DNA of 64,000 bases from Bretschneidera sinensis (GCA_023935145.1 CM043698.1:149111625-149175624); one strand, 5' to 3'. Positions 48,061 to 61,386 are shown, counted from the stretch's first letter. Translations and numbers: made by a program. Notes: a model not told the origin generated them from the letters alone.

Positions 48061-48834
48061 TGTCTACATGTCTTGTGTGTACTGAGTTCACTCTTATTAT
48101 TTTTCTTTCAATAAGAAGTAAAGTTTTTGAATTTGTAACACATTTTTTTTTTAAGATTCCTTAGACATTCTGCTCACACGAGATGCCTCTAAAAAAATGA
48201 AGGAAAACGTTTGGTGTCTTGGCCAACGAACATGTTTAATGAGTTCACCCTTATCCTTTTTCTTTTAATACATTTTTTTTCTTCTGTTTCATCGCTTTAT
48301 AATTTTGAGTTTGTTTTAATGCATTTTACATATTTATCATCGATTATTTACAGTTTTATTATTATTTAAAATATATCATTTTACCATTACATTATTACAG
48401 TTTTACTGTTTTCTCTTTAAAAATCAAATTTTCATCTTTTTTTCTTTCAAAAATTTTATAAAAATTATAGAGAAATGTAAAAATTTATATTTACTTTCAA
48501 TAAAAAATTAATTTAATTAATTTATTTATTTTCCTCAATTTCAGCGTTATTTTTTTATTTTCAAAATTCTTTCATTTCAATTTTAAATTTCAAAATTTTT
48601 AAGTACTTTCTTTTTCAAAAATTTCAAACTCTTTTCAACAAAATTTTCAATATTATCTTTCAAATATTATTTTAAATCAATACTAAATCTTTCATCAATG
48701 GATTATTTAATTCAATATAATATATGTAAAATTATTTTTTACCCCTATTTTATGACCACGAGTATTACACTGTATTCGGCATGGATCACCATTTTCTCAC
48801 CTAAATAGAAAAACTTTTGTCAATATCCGTTTTT
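48061..48834. other. No recognised gene
   Basis: AT-rich sequence between the end of the tandem array and the copia insertion. It contains short echoes of the array (GTAACACATTTTTT, GAACATGTTTAATGAG) but nothing coding. Confidence 0.5.
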
Positions 48835-48839
48835 GACTC

Positions 48840-48997
48840 TGTTAATGTATTATATGGGCTTAATCCCACATCGGTTGTGTATAACTTTGCCTCTCCTATT
48901 GGCTTGTATAAATAGGATAGCTCCCTTGTAAGTAAATAACACCATTCAATACAATTCTTCTCTTTGTATTGTCTCACTTCCTCTCTTAAATTCAACA
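48840..48997 (+). repeat. 5' LTR of the short-LTR copia element
   Basis: TGTTAATGTATT to TTAAATTCAACA. Contains TATAAATA at 48907-48914, a likely TATA box for the element transcript, followed by a pyrimidine-rich part. Confidence 0.95.
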
Positions 48998-49010
48998 TGG
49001 TATCAGAGCC
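48998..49010 (+). other. Primer binding site (tRNA-Met)
   Basis: TGGTATCAGAGCC directly after the 5' LTR, complementary to the initiator tRNA-Met 3' end. Confidence 0.92.
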
Positions 49011-49017
49011 ATAATGG

Positions 49018-49221
49018 TTCTCGGCATATTAAGAGTTGAGTATGCTCTGTGATTGCCACTATTAGTGGATCATTCACATCAGAAATTCTCGGTATATTAA
49101 GAGTTGAGTATGCTCTGTGATTGCCACTATTAGTGGATCATTCACATCAGAAATTCTCGGTATATTAAGAGTTGAGTATGCTCTGTGATTGCCACTATTA
49201 GTGGATTTTTCACATCAGAAA
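49018..49221 (+). repeat. Three tandem 68-bp repeats in the copia leader
   Basis: Each begins TTCTCGG(C/T)ATATTAAG and ends CACATCAGAAA, at 49018, 49086 and 49154. The copies are nearly identical, with a small change at the end of the third (GGATTTTTCAC for GGATCATTCAC). They lie between primer binding site and gag, where packaging signals are expected. Confidence 0.92.
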
Positions 49222-49451
49222 AACTTTTAGTATATCCTTTTTCATACCTGTCAGGTCATCATTATAGTCGGAGTCTCATTCTCCATCGACATCATCTCTG
49301 CTACAGTTCTTGTTTCAGAAACACGGCTGCCACATCAGCCCTAAAAGCCACATCAGCACCACCTCACTGCCATGTCACCCGTTGACCACCACATCATCAG
49401 TTGACTGCCACATCACCAGTTTCTTGGAGGTTCACCTTCCTTTTTGTGCCT

Positions 49452-50463
49452 ATGGCTGAATTGTACTTACCCTGGGTTATTACTACTGTTCTGGATGAAT
49501 CTAATTATGTTGTGTGGGCTCAAGAAATGCCTGGTTTCCTCCGTGGACAAAAATTGTGGCGTTACATGACTAGGGATATCACTGAACCCAAAAAGAAAGA
49601 CGATGAAGATGCTGACAAATATGTTGACCGTCTAGAGGACTAGGATAGTAAAAATCACCAGATTCTCATATGGTTTCGTGCCACTATTATCCCAGAAATC
49701 AAACTTCAATTTGGTACACTCCATACAGCTAAAGAAGCTTGGGATCTTCTCCAACACCGCTACACCAGGGCAAACATCTCAAATCGGTATTGTCTGCTTT
49801 CCACCCTTCATAGCATGCTCCAAAAACCTGGACAAACTGTCAACAGCTTTCTAAGCCAACTTGGGAATGCACAAAAGACGCTGATGTTCATGGCAAGTAC
49901 TGAACTGAGACACGCATTACGTAATTCCTGATGGGCTTGAAAGAGGAATTTGAACCTATACGAGCTTCAATCCTACACCAGGGCTCAATACCTCCCCTAA
50001 ACGACGTCTTTTCTGATCTACTTAGTGAGAAAACACGTCTCACCATATTACAAGGATCTCATACAGATGTTGCCCTTGCAGCACCCGTTGCTTTTACCAT
50101 ACCAGCTGCCAAGACAAACCCATATTAGAAGCTCTTATATTGCAAGTATTGTCATTCACAAGGGCATGAATTGCTCAAATGTCATTCTCGCCTATGTAAA
50201 GTCTGTAGAGAACCAGGTCACTATCTTGCAGACTGCCCTAAACTTCCATATGAAAATCAGTCAAATGGGAACCAACATCGCTTTCGAGGCTCATACAATC
50301 GGTACTATTCCAAGCCAAAGAATACTGCTGCTGTAGCCACTGATGCTACACCAACTTTATCCAGCTCTCCACCTGATTGGAGTGGTTTATGCACCGTTCT
50401 TACTGTGGCTCTAAATAAAATTGGTAACAATATAGCCATGTCAGCTACACCAGGTACATTCTG
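49452..50463 (+). pseudogene. Copia gag with two zinc knuckles, disrupted
   Basis: Starts at the ATG of MAELYLPWVI with the gag motif DESNYVVWAQEMPGFLRG. A stop at 49641 and a frame change near 49930 break it. The C-terminal part has two C-x2-C-x4-H-x4-C knuckles in a row, CKYCHSQGHELLKC and CKVCREPGHYLADC, where many copia gags have only one. It ends at TGA just before the protease frame. Gag would package the element RNA. Confidence 0.87.
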
Positions 50464-53400
50464 ATGGTATTTGATTCTGCTTGTTGCAATCATATGACTT
50501 CTGATGCCTCTATATTTTCCTCTAAAACTCGTGATGAGCATGCACCTACTATTCACAATGCTAATGGATCAAATATGTTGGTTAGCCATACAGGACATGT
50601 TGACAGTTCTCATTTGTCTCTCTCTGACACATATTTGGTTCCTAAACTTACACTTAACCTTATATCTGTTGGACAACTATGTGATCTTGGACTTGATTTG
50701 CATTTTTCTTCTACTGGTTGTTATGTGTAGGACCCTCAGACAGGAAAATTTATTGGAATCGGCCGTAAAATTGGATGCCTCTTTGTGCTCACTCATCTCC
50801 AAGTCCCATCCTCACCATCACCAAACCAATCAGTCGCATCCATCCCAACACTCTCTCCCGTGGAATTATGGCACTCTCGGTTAGGTCACACTTCATCCAA
50901 CCCTCTACGTTCTCTTATTTCTAGTGGTCAGTTAGGTTCACTTCAGCATGAGTCTTTTCATTGTATTCATTATCAACTTGCAAAACAATCAGCTTTATCT
51001 TTTAATGAGAGTCAATCTGTTTCCCTTGCACCTTTTGATTTAGTATATTCTGACGTTTGGGGGCCTTCTCCTCATGCATCAATGGGTGGTGCTCGTTATT
51101 TTGTTATATTTGTGGATGACTATTCTCGTTATACTTGGTTGTTTCTTATGAAAAGCAGATCTGAACTCTTTCAAATATATTCTGATTTTTCTTCTATGGT
51201 TCAAACTCAATTTTCTCGGAATATCAAAATTTTTCGTTCAGATAATGCAATGGAATATAAAGACCATACTTTTCTAAACCTACTTCACAAAAATGGTACG
51301 CTTCCCCACCGCTCGTGCCCTGAAACCTCCCAACAAAATGGACGAGCTGAACGCAAACATCGATATATTCTTGACACCGTTCGTGCTCTACTCATTTCAT
51401 CATCATGTCCTGAACGTTTCTGGGGTGATGTTGCCTTAACCGCAGTGTACACAATCAGTCGTATCCTTTTCGCTATAATCCAAAATCAGTCTCTATTCGA
51501 GCGCCTTTTTGGTAAACCTCATGATTACTCTAACCTCAGAGTTTTTGGTTACACTTGTTTTGTTCTTCTCAAACCACATGAACACAATAAATTACAACCA
51601 ATGGCTTATCTGTTTTGTTTCATTGGATATTGTATTGAACATAAAGGGTATCGGTGCTGGGATCCTATTTCTAAAACTCTTCGTATCTCTCATCATGTCA
51701 TTTTTTGGGAACATCAAATGTTCTCTTCCTTACAGTCATTTGACATATCAACCATCACTAACTCCAGATTCTTTACTGATCCATCTATTGAGTTATTTCT
51801 TGAGAATCCAGTTTCAGGCACTATTGAGTCCACCTTCGAATCACCAGCTGATATCACCCCTTCCGTTCCGCAACCACTAGCTGATCTTACCTTTCCAGAC
51901 CCAGCTCTAGCTCTAGAACCCTAGCTGACCTCACCTCTTTGACTCAGTCGGTCGTGTCCGAGGATATTCCTATGTTTGATGAGTCTGCACCAACTCCCTC
52001 TGAGAGCCATCCTCCAGATCACCCCCGCAGATCTACTAGGGTAACTCATCCCCCTTCTCATCTTGCTGATTACCATTGTGATTATCATTGTTTTTCCATT
52101 ATACTTCATCTGCATGAGCCTCAATCCTATAAGAAGGCTAGTACTAATCCACTTTGGCAGAGAGCAATGGATGAAGAACTTCAGGCCCTAGCTAAAACTC
52201 ATACCTGGGATATTGTTGATCTGCCCCCTGGAAAAACTCCTATTGGGTGCAAATGGGTGTTTAAGATCAAGACGCTTTCTGATGGCTCTATTGAACGATA
52301 TAAAGCTCGACTTGTTGCCAAGGGATTTTCTCAAGAATATGGCATTGGCTATAAAGAGACATTTGCTCTAGTGGCGAGGCTCACATCTGTTCGTACACTC
52401 CTTGCTGTCGCCGCCATTTGAAGATGGACTGTATTTCAAATGGATGTCAAAAATGCATTTCTCAATGGGGATCTTCTTGAGGAAGTCTATATGCATACAC
52501 CTCCCGACTTGGATTCCCCTTGAAACAAAGTTTGTCACATTCGTCGTGCCCTATATGGTTTGAAACAAGCTCCACGTGCCTGGTTTGCCAAATTTAGCAC
52601 TACCATTAATCAGTTTGGGTTCACACTGAGTACTCATGATTCAACTCTATTTATCCACCATACTACCAACGGTATTATCCTTCTTTTACTATACATGGAT
52701 GATATGGTTATTACTAGAGATGATCTATATGGTATTTCTGAACTCAAAAAGTTTCTCAGTGGTCAATTCGAGATGAAAGATCTTGGCGTGCTTACCCATT
52801 TTCTTGGCCTCGAAGACTCATCTAATTCTGATGGATTTTTTCTCTCTCAGGCCAAATATGCCTCGGATCTCTTTTCCAAGGCTGGGATCACTGACTCAAC
52901 CACTGCCACTACTCCTCTCGAGCTGAACATCAGACTTACCCCACTTGATGGTTCACCTCTTCAGGATGCCACTCTATATCGTCAACTGGTTAGAAGTCTT
53001 GTATATCTTACTGTCACTCACCCTAACATTGCCTACGCCGTTCATCAGGTCAGTCGGTTCTTGTCCGCTCCTTGGACCACCCATTACTCGGCTGTTCTTC
53101 GCATTCTTCGGTATATCAAGGGCACTTTATTTCGTGGGCTTCATTTCTTAGCACAGTCTGCCCCCGTTTTACAAGCCTATTCTGATGCCGATTGGACCGG
53201 AGACCCTACCGACAGACGTTCAACCACTGGTTACTGTTTCTTTTTAGGCAATTCTCTCATTTCTTGGCGTAGTAAGAAACAAACTGTGGTTGCTCTCTCC
53301 AGTACTGAAGCTGAATATCGTGCCATGGCTGATGCAACTCAAGAACTTCTCTGGCTTCGATGGCTACTCGCTGACATGGGTATCTCTTCTCCTGCTGCCA

Positions 53401-53642
53401 CTATCCTACACTGTGACAACAGAAGTGCTATTCAGATTGCTCACAATGATGTCTTCCACGAGCGTACAAAACACATTGAGAATGATATCCACTTCATCCG
53501 TGATCACATTCTCCAGAATATGGTTTGTCTATAATTCGTCAGTTCAGCCGATCAGACAGCTGACATTTTCACTAAGGCTCATTCACCCGGACACTTTCAC
53601 TCTCTGGTTTCCAAACTTAAGTTCACCTCCTACTTACCGCCT
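50464..53642 (+). pseudogene. Copia pol: protease, integrase, RT, RNase H, disrupted
   Basis: The protease reads FDSACCNHMT, where D-S-G is expected, so the active-site Gly is changed. A stop occurs near 50728. The integrase (about 50860-51500) has the Asp of YSDVWGP, the Asp of FRSDNAMEY and the Glu of RAERKHRYIL, so the DDE triad is kept. Its zinc-binding Cys pair reads CIHYQ, with one Cys lost. The RT (about 52160-52830) has YMDDM in place of YVDD and stops at 52419 and 52521. RNase H (about 53170-53500) shows YSDADW, WRSKKQ, LSSTEAEY and CDNRS. A final shift near 53525 displaces the C-terminus. Non-autonomous, but recent enough to be read throughout. Confidence 0.92.
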
Positions 53643-53658
53643 TGAGTTTGAGGGGGGA

Positions 53659-53816
53659 TGTTAATGTATTATATGGGCTTAATCCCATATTGGTTGTGTA
53701 TAGTTTTGCCTCTTCTATTGACTTGTATAAATAGGATAGCTCCATTGTAAGTAAATAACACCATTCAATACAATTCTTCTCTTTGTATTGTCTCACTTTC
53801 TTTTTTAAATTCAACA
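53659..53816 (+). repeat. 3' LTR of the short-LTR copia element
   Basis: 158 bp, preceded by the polypurine tract GAGGGGGGA. TATAAATA lies at 53726-53733. About ten differences from the 5' LTR, most of them C/G there and T/A here. Confidence 0.95.
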
Positions 53817-53821
53817 GACTC

Positions 53822-54789
53822 GTTACCCGTCCACTAAAACACACGTATGAGCATGAAAAATAAGATTCATTAAGAAACAAACATTTTTAGCACGTACCCG
53901 TTGACCCACTATCTGTAAGATCCGACTCGTACCCAATATGATCAATCCATTTTTTACCCCTAATCTTCGAACTCAATTTGACTCAAGTCCATCCTTGTTT
54001 GCAGTTGTGAAGGACATCTCACCAAAGAGCAGGTTCTGGTTCCTCCCTCTCCCAAATATTGTAAGGTTTTTTCTAATATATTAAAAAAAAATTGTTTCTT
54101 TTCTCTCCACCGTTTTCAAGTTTTTTTCCTCCTCTTTTAATTTAACTCTCTTTTCAATCCGACAGAAGACCACATGGTTAATAAATTTTCGTGGGTAAGG
54201 TGCCTTGCAAAAAAACAAAGCAATTTATTTTATTTATATATTTTATGAAAGTAAATATTTTTATGATAAATTTATATTTTTAATAATAAAATAAAAACAT
54301 AAATGATAAAAAAATTTATCATAGAAATATACTTTTTACCATAGAAATAAAATTTTAATAAAAAGATATGTTTAGTATTTTATAAAAAAAATATGACTAG
54401 TAACAATGTGAATGAAAAGCCAATTGTTTTGGCCACTCATTGGATCGAACGTGACATTTGGCAATGCATAGTCTCCATCCACAACCAACTTTACTTATCC
54501 CTTCTGAGAAATTTTTGTTTTTACTGGTAAAACTTATTTTTTATCGTGGTAAAAATTTGATTGATAATTTTAAGGAATTTCATTAGTAATGTTTATTCAT
54601 ATTTAATTTATACTATCAGTGAAGTTTTAAAAATTTATCAATCAAACTTTTATAGCAGAAATGAATTGTACACGCGATATAAAAATGAATTTTACAACTA
54701 AATACAAGTGAGAATCTCTGTCTCAACATTTGTCAATGGATCTACGTAATTTAATTGCCAAATGTTAAAAATCTTTTACTCTCTCTCTT

Positions 54790-54832
<43 letters not shown>

Positions 54833-55031
54833 CTATTTACCATTTATTTCTCCTTGTTACTTTTACAACAAAAATTTTCATTCTTTTAATTCAATATTTA
54901 CAAAGTAAATTTATAAATAATTTTTAATTGTATTTTATCGATATTAAAATCAAGATTGTTACAATAAATAAATCTAACAAATAAATTAGAACGTGTTTCA
55001 ACCTCTTTTTTATGCTCTTTTAGGTGTATTG
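53822..55031. other. No recognised gene; contains a CT/TA microsatellite
   Basis: An AT-rich 1.2-kb spacer between two copia elements. The only notable feature is a (CT)n tract running into (TA)n at about 54781-54829. No domain was recognised. Confidence 0.5.
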
Positions 55032-55405
55032 TGTAAAATTTAAATATAATCTAAACATGCTAAACAATTTTAAATAGCATATAGATCAAAGGCAGAATTA
55101 ATATAGACCGAAAACATACCTCCGGCCATTGAAACTTTTCATTTACACAATCTATTTTCCTCTCGGTATTGGTACTTCTAGACTCTCAGAACTCTCCAAT
55201 TTGATGGTGTATGATCGAAAGAAAAATGAGTAGTACTGAGTCTAGGGACCAAACCATGTATTTATACTTGTTCTCCCATCAAGAACGTATGTATTCCATA
55301 CATTGGTTACCACAATTAAATGGGTAACGTCCCAATAACTCCAGGAACGTTATGAATGAATAGGTTGAAATAATGGACCATAAATTTTGAAACGGATTGG
55401 TTACA
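55032..55405 (-). repeat. 3' LTR of the long-leader copia element
   Basis: Matches 61618-61988 with scattered substitutions. On - it is preceded by AATTGAGAGAA (55406-55416), a weak polypurine tract. Confidence 0.82.
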
Positions 55406-55702
55406 TTCTCTCAATTGGTCCATACATTTAACCTAACTTAATCTCATTGATTATATTTTAAGAAGTAAATACATGAATCATGGCGATAAGTCCTCTAAGA
55501 GTGAGTATTACCTTCCATGTATTATGATGTATTTAGTTCCTCAAGTATTATTCTTCATGTGGCAACATTTCTTAATGAATAAACCCTATGTTTATTCTTG
55601 GTCCTATACAGATGAATTTTTCTCAAATAAATTAAGGTGCACATGAATATGAGAAAACATTAAAATATATAAGAGTTTCATTAATAAACTGTATGTATAC
55701 AA
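55406..55702 (-). other. 3' untranslated part of the long-leader copia element
   Basis: About 300 bp between the pol stop and the 3' LTR. No feature beyond the purine-rich stretch at the LTR border. Confidence 0.5.
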
Positions 55703-58700
55703 TTACAAAGTGGAACCAAGTCCCATTTTTGCTACATGATCCTTGAATTTTAGAGGTGGCATGCCCTTAGTCAAATGATCAACGATCATCAATTCAGTGC
55801 TAACGTGTTCAATGATCAATTTCTTTTCTTTTACACGTTCTCTTATGGCTAAATACTTAATGTCGATGTGTTTACTTTGACTTCCACTTTTATTGTTCTT
55901 AGCCATAAAGATAGCAGCTGAATTGTCTCAGAAAATTCTCAATGGTCTAGAAATAGAATCCATGACTTTAAGCCCAGAAATGAAACTCCTAAGCCATACA
56001 CCATGTGAAGTAGCCTCAAAACAGGAGATGAACTCGGCTTCTATAGTAGAAGTAGCAGTCAATGTCTGCTTGACACCTCTCCAAGAAACAACTCCATTGG
56101 CTATCAGAAAAATGTACCCTGATGTTGATTTACGTGAATCAGCACAGCCAGCAAAGTTTGAATCAAAGTAGCCAATCACATCTAGATTGTTCGTCTGTAT
56201 ATATATAAGCTTGTAGTCTTTAGTTCCTTGAAGATAGCTTATTACGTTCTTTGCAGCTCTCTAGTGGTCTATACTTGGGTTACTCTGATATCGCCCTAGC
56301 ATCCCTATAGCAAATGCAATGTCAGGTCTGGTGTAGACCTGAGCATACATAAGGCTCCTGACTGCAGAAACATATGGAATATTCTTCATGGATTCCATCT
56401 CAAAATCATTCTTCAGGCATTGGTTCAAATTGAACCTATCACCTTTCACAATAGGAGCTACACTTAGTGAACAATCTTTCATCTAAAATCTCTCTAAAAC
56501 TTTGTTGATATAGGTTTCTTGTGACAGACCTAAAACACCTCGAGGTCTATCTCTATGGATCTTAATGCCAATGCCATAAGATGCCTCACCCATATCCTTC
56601 ATATCAAAATTTTTAGAGAGAAATTGTTTCACCTCATGCAGCAAGCCCTTATCATTGGTTGCAAGTAAAATATCATCCACATATAAAACAAAAAAACAAA
56701 TTTTACTCCCACTGACCTTCTGGTATATACATTGATCCATAGGGTTTTCAACAAAACCGAATGAAGAAATTACTCCATGGAATTTAAAATACCATTGACG
56801 AGAGGCTTGTTTAAACTACATATGGATTTCTTAAGCTTGCAAACCAAATGGTCACCATCATTAGAGTAGAGACCTTCAGGTTGTTTCATATAAACCTCCT
56901 CCTCCAGATCTCCATTAAGAAATACAGTTTTCACATCCGTTTGTTGCAGCTCAAGGTCAAAATGAGCAGCAACGAATGCCAAAATAATACGAAGATAATC
57001 TTTATTAGATATAGGAAAGAAAGTATCCATGTAATCGATTCTTTCTTTTTGAGTAAATCCCTTAGCAATGAGTCTCACTTTGTATCTCTCAATGTTTTCT
57101 AATGAACCTTTCTTGGTCTTAAAGACCCATTTGCAACCAATGGCCTTCACCCCATTAGGCAACTCTACAAGATCCCAAACTCTGTTGCTTTTCATAGAAT
57201 TCATCTCTTTCTTCATGGCATCGTGCCACAAGGTTGAATCTTTGAACCTCGTGGCTTGTGAAAAGGTTTTAGGATCATTTTCGGCTCCAAAATTATAGTT
57301 AAATTCTTATAGATACACAATGTAATCACTAGGAATTGCTGATCTCCTGTCTCTAGTAGATTTTGTTAATGTTGTACCAATGTCTCCCATGGGAGCTTGT
57401 GGTTCAACTGGTTGTTCAGGAGCTTGTGGTATTTCTTGAACTGCTTGATCTATTAGAATATTGTCAGCAGCTTGTGGAACCTCAATGATTGATTGGTCAA
57501 CATGAGCTTGTACTTGAGGTGTGCTATGAATTATAACCAATCTGTCATTTGATGAAGAAGGTTGAGATTCTGTATGATCATGTGCAGGTTATGAGTTCCT
57601 AAACCGATCCCTCCCACTGATCATGTCATTCTCTAAAAACTTAATGTTTCTTGATTCCATAATCCTAGTAGTATGAGTTGGACAATAAAACTTGTAACCC
57701 TTGGACCGTTCGACATATCCAACGAAATACCCGCTAATGGTCCTCGGATCCAGTTTATTCTCTTGTGGGCTATAAATCCTCACCTCAAACGGACATCCCC
57801 AAATGCGCGTATGTCGCAAACTTGATTTCCAACCTTTCCATAATTCAAATGATGTCTTAGGAACAGTCTTGCTTGGAACTTGGTTTAATATATACGGGGT
57901 CTTTAATGCTTCAGTCCACAAGGATGTAGGAAGATTAGATTTACTAAGCATACTCCGCATCATGTCCATCAATGTTTGGTTTCTTCTTTCTGCAGCACCA
58001 TTTTGGTCCGAGGAACCAGACATAGTGTAATGGACAACAATCCCATGTTCTTGAAGAAACTTGGCAAAAAGACCAGGTGCTTGTCACTTTCTATGTATCT
58101 ACCATAATATTCTCCACCTCTATCGGATCTTACAATTTGTATTTGCTTTCCGCATTGGTTCTTAGCTTCAGATTTAAAGACTTTGAAGGCATCCAATGCT
58201 TCGTTCTTCTTATGAAGCAAATAGATATACATATATCATGAGTAATCATTGATAAAAGTGACGAAATATTTCTGACCATGTGCATCCATATCTGAACAAT
58301 ATATATCAGTATGAATGATTTTTAATATGTCTGAATTCCTATTAGCACCTTTCTTGGACTTGTTGGTTTGCTTTCCCTTAATGCAGTCCACACAAGTCTC
58401 AAAATCAGTATAATCTAGAGTACTAAATACCCCTTCATTCACTAATCTCTTAATTCTCTCTATAGAGATATGTTCTAATCTTCGGTGCCATAACATAAAG
58501 GAGTCCTCGTTAATATTACACTTTTTAACACCAGTTTGAATATGCATTGAACTATAAATGGCATCATTTTGCAAATAAAGACGATAAAGACCATCAGACA
58601 AAACAACATTCCCAACACAATAAGTTTTATAAAATAAACTAAAAGATGTGTCTTGAAAATTAAAGGAATATCCAAATGGTACAAGTCTGGAAACAGATGC

Positions 58701-58870
58701 CAAGTTTTATGAGAAATTTGGTACATAAAAGGTCCTTTCTAATTTTAAAATAAAGCCATTACTTAAGGTTAAAACATAAGTTCCAATCGCCTCCATATGT
58801 GAGCCCATCTTGTTGCCTGATAAGATGCTTTGCTCACTTCTCACTGACTTCCTTATGTTTTCCATACCCT
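55703..58870 (-). pseudogene. Copia pol of the long-leader element, disrupted
   Basis: Read downward. The integrase zinc-binding region (about 58500-58380) has HRRLEHIS and CVDCIKGKQ. The core shows the Asp of IIHTDIY, the Asp of VRSDRGGEYYG and the Glu of NGAAERRNQTLMDMMRSM, with a frame break near 58030. The RT (about 57231-56480) has VWDLVELPNG, GCKWVFKTKKG and an intact YVDD in VLYVDDILLATND. RNase H (about 56180-55703) shows FDSNFAGC, RKSTSGYIF and SRPLRIF, with a stop where the CDN Asp/Asn region should continue, then HIDIKYL and the DHLTKG tail. The catalytic Asp of the first RNase H motif is kept (YFDSNF). Several shifts and stops; inactive. Confidence 0.87.
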
Positions 58871-59790
58871 GTAAGGAGTTTGCAATATGGATTGTAGATC
58901 CAAAATCAATTCACTAGGTGTTAATATTAACATTAACCATATTAGATTCATAACAAACAAACAAGGTTGGATTACCTTTCTTTTCAAGCCATTTTTGGAA
59001 TTTGGTGTATTCCTTCTTTATATGTCCTTTCTTTTTACAAAAGAAACGCTTTTCTTCTTTCTTGATATCAGCTTGAGGTGGTATTTTTCATTTCCTCTTT
59101 TGATTAGCTTTCTGATTGGCTTGAGATTTGACAGTTATATTAGCATTGTTCTTCCAACGGGTAGATGCTAGTATTGCACTCTCACCTAGTTCCATCACAA
59201 GTCTCTCTTCTTCTTGAACACACATGGTCATTAATTCATTGATTGACCATTTGTTTTTATGTGTGTTGTACGAGATTTTGAAAGGCCCTTACTGAGTTGG
59301 AAGGGTGTTCAGAATGTAATGCACCGGGAAGGACTCTGACATATCAACCTTGAATTTCTTAAGTTGAGCCACAATGTCACACATTTGCATTATGTGCTCG
59401 CGCACATTTTTTATGCTGGTGAGTATGAGGGATGAGAGTTTCATCATCAGGGTGCTCACCAATGCCTTTTCTGAAGTGACGAATTGATCGTCGATTGCTT
59501 TCAGCAAATCACTGACTTTCTCACGCTGGTTAACAAAATCACGTATACCAGCAGTTATCTTAGTCTTGATAAACATCACACTGAGCCGGTTGGATCGCTC
59601 CCATCGCTCATATAGCATGACCGCAACTGGAGTGCTGTTATCGGCGATTGCAGGTGGTTTGTCATTCTTAATAGCATAACCTATGTCCATCAACCATAGA
59701 TAGAAGAGAATCCTCTCCTTCCATACCTTATAGTTATCTCCCCTAAGTTTGAGTATGTCACAACGGATATAAGAAAAACTAGTGGGTTGA
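58871..59790 (-). pseudogene. Copia gag of the long-leader element
   Basis: The N-terminal motif LRGDNYKVWKERILFYLWLMDIGYAI (about 59750-59670, partly outside the longest open frame) and the UBN2-type helices to 59289 (ERWERSNRLSVMFIKT, MMKLSSLILTSIKNVREHIM) are clear. The zinc knuckle near 59045 reads RFFCKKKGHIKKEYTKF, with Arg and Tyr where two of the Cys are expected, so RNA binding through it is probably lost. The true start codon is not evident. Confidence 0.78.
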
Positions 59791-61048
59791 GAAACTACAT
59801 AAAGTCTAAAAGCTTATGTCAAGATTTGAGGTCTAATATTTCTAAATTGCATGTTTTACCAATGTAAAAACATGCTGAAATTGAATCTAATTTCATTACC
59901 TGTAGGCTATATTTTTAATTCAATAAGATTCTTTATACTTTATGATAGATTTTATCAAACTATTTTTACTAAATTCATAATGTACATTATGATTATAGTT
60001 TCATGTTTTTCTATCTTTAAACTTTATGATAAAACTATTAAAATAATTCTTCCTAACTCCTGTGGGCAAATTAAGAAAAACTAATTTTAATATATTATCT
60101 TAATTAATTATATAAACATAATAAAATCTTTGTGGGGGTAAAATCATTATATTTATATAATTAATTACAATTAATGTCCATTATGTGATCCTAATCCACT
60201 TAATATATTATTTTTATATAATTAAGGATGTTGTAGCTACTCCTTAAATATTTAAAATTATATGGTTCACTAGACATTTATATTTACTATATTTTAGGCT
60301 TTACTTAATGCCTAAGAATAATTACGCAGTAACATAATAGGCAATCACTAATAGTGCTCCAAGGATAATTAATCGGGACAAAGTCTCATTAAAAACCAGA
60401 ATCCTTAGACAGAGCATTATCCCATATCATGTTGTCTTATGCCAACTACAAATTGTTTATGAATTATTCATGATTTTTAACTTAATTGTTCATACTAATA
60501 TATTATTAACCTTAACGTGTTATGCACAAATTAAATTTTATGAGAATAATCTAAGTTTACATAATCTAACAATATCTAAACTTAATGATATGTTATCATA
60601 TGTAAATAAAATTCTTATAAATAAAGCATAAATTGCACAATTAAACATAATATTATGCACTTAATTTAATTCTTTGCACAAAATAAACTAATTCTAAAAG
60701 TATGAATTGAAAAACAAAAAATCATGCGAAATATGAGCATTTAACTAAAATTGCATATATAAAACTAACATAAATAGTATATATGCATAAACTTAATTTG
60801 AGCAAAATAATCACAAAAATTAAAAAATAAATGCCCAACATTAAATTATTTATGCACTAAAACTATTTAAACTTAAATTGCATGCATAACTAAAAAAAGT
60901 TTATACATACAAAGCAACATAATTTTAAGCACATAAATAAAATAAATATTTATAAGGGTTTATAAACATTATTTTTGCAAATAATTACAAATTATGTGCA
61001 AAATTATGAAAATCAATAAAATTAGGCCAAAATATGAACTTCCAAATA

Positions 61049-61065
61049 TATATATACATACATAC

Positions 61066-61096
<31 letters not shown>

Positions 61097-61213
61097 CATA
61101 CATATATATACGTATATATATGTATATATATACGTACATACATGTATATATATATATACGTATATACATATACATATATATATACATATACATATATATA
61201 TATATACATATAG
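61049..61213. repeat. TATATA/TACATA microsatellite
   Basis: About 165 bp of alternating TA interrupted by TACATA and TACGTA. It gives spurious Tyr/Ile-rich open frames on both strands. Confidence 0.93.
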
Positions 61214-61225
61214 TATTTCTATAAA

Positions 61226-61386
61226 GTTACCGAATTCTGAAACTACAAGATATTTTCCTAAACGGAAGAAGGAAAAAATGGTATTTTTTCAATCTACAGA
61301 AGCTATTGATGGAAAGTTACCGAATTCTGAATCTGCAAGAAATTTTCCTAAACGATAAAAGGAAAAAATGGTATTTTTTTCAATCT
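61226..61386. repeat. Tandem duplication of about 85-90 bp in the leader
   Basis: Both copies run from AAAGTTACCGAATTCTGAA through CCTAAACG to ATGGTATTTTTTCAATCTA; they start near 61226 and 61313, with a few substitutions. Confidence 0.88.

Larger units (their letters stand above)
48840..53816 (+). mobile_element. Complete Ty1/copia element with short LTRs
   Basis: 158-bp LTRs at 48840-48997 and 53659-53816, a tRNA-Met primer binding site next to the first, a polypurine tract before the second, and perfect GACTC duplications (48835-48839 and 53817-53821). The total of 4,977 bp and the very short LTRs resemble the Ale/Retrofit-type copia lineage; that is inference from size. Gag and pol are present in order but interrupted by stops and shifts. 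The LTRs differ at about 10 of 158 positions by eye. Confidence 0.95.

Noticed and set aside
48840..48997. A separate solo LTR left of the copia gag
   Set aside because: The matching copy at 53659, the primer binding site, the polypurine tract and identical GACTC flanks show one complete element.
60969..61224. Tyr/Ile-rich open frames on both strands
   Set aside because: They are translations of the TATATA/TACATA microsatellite.
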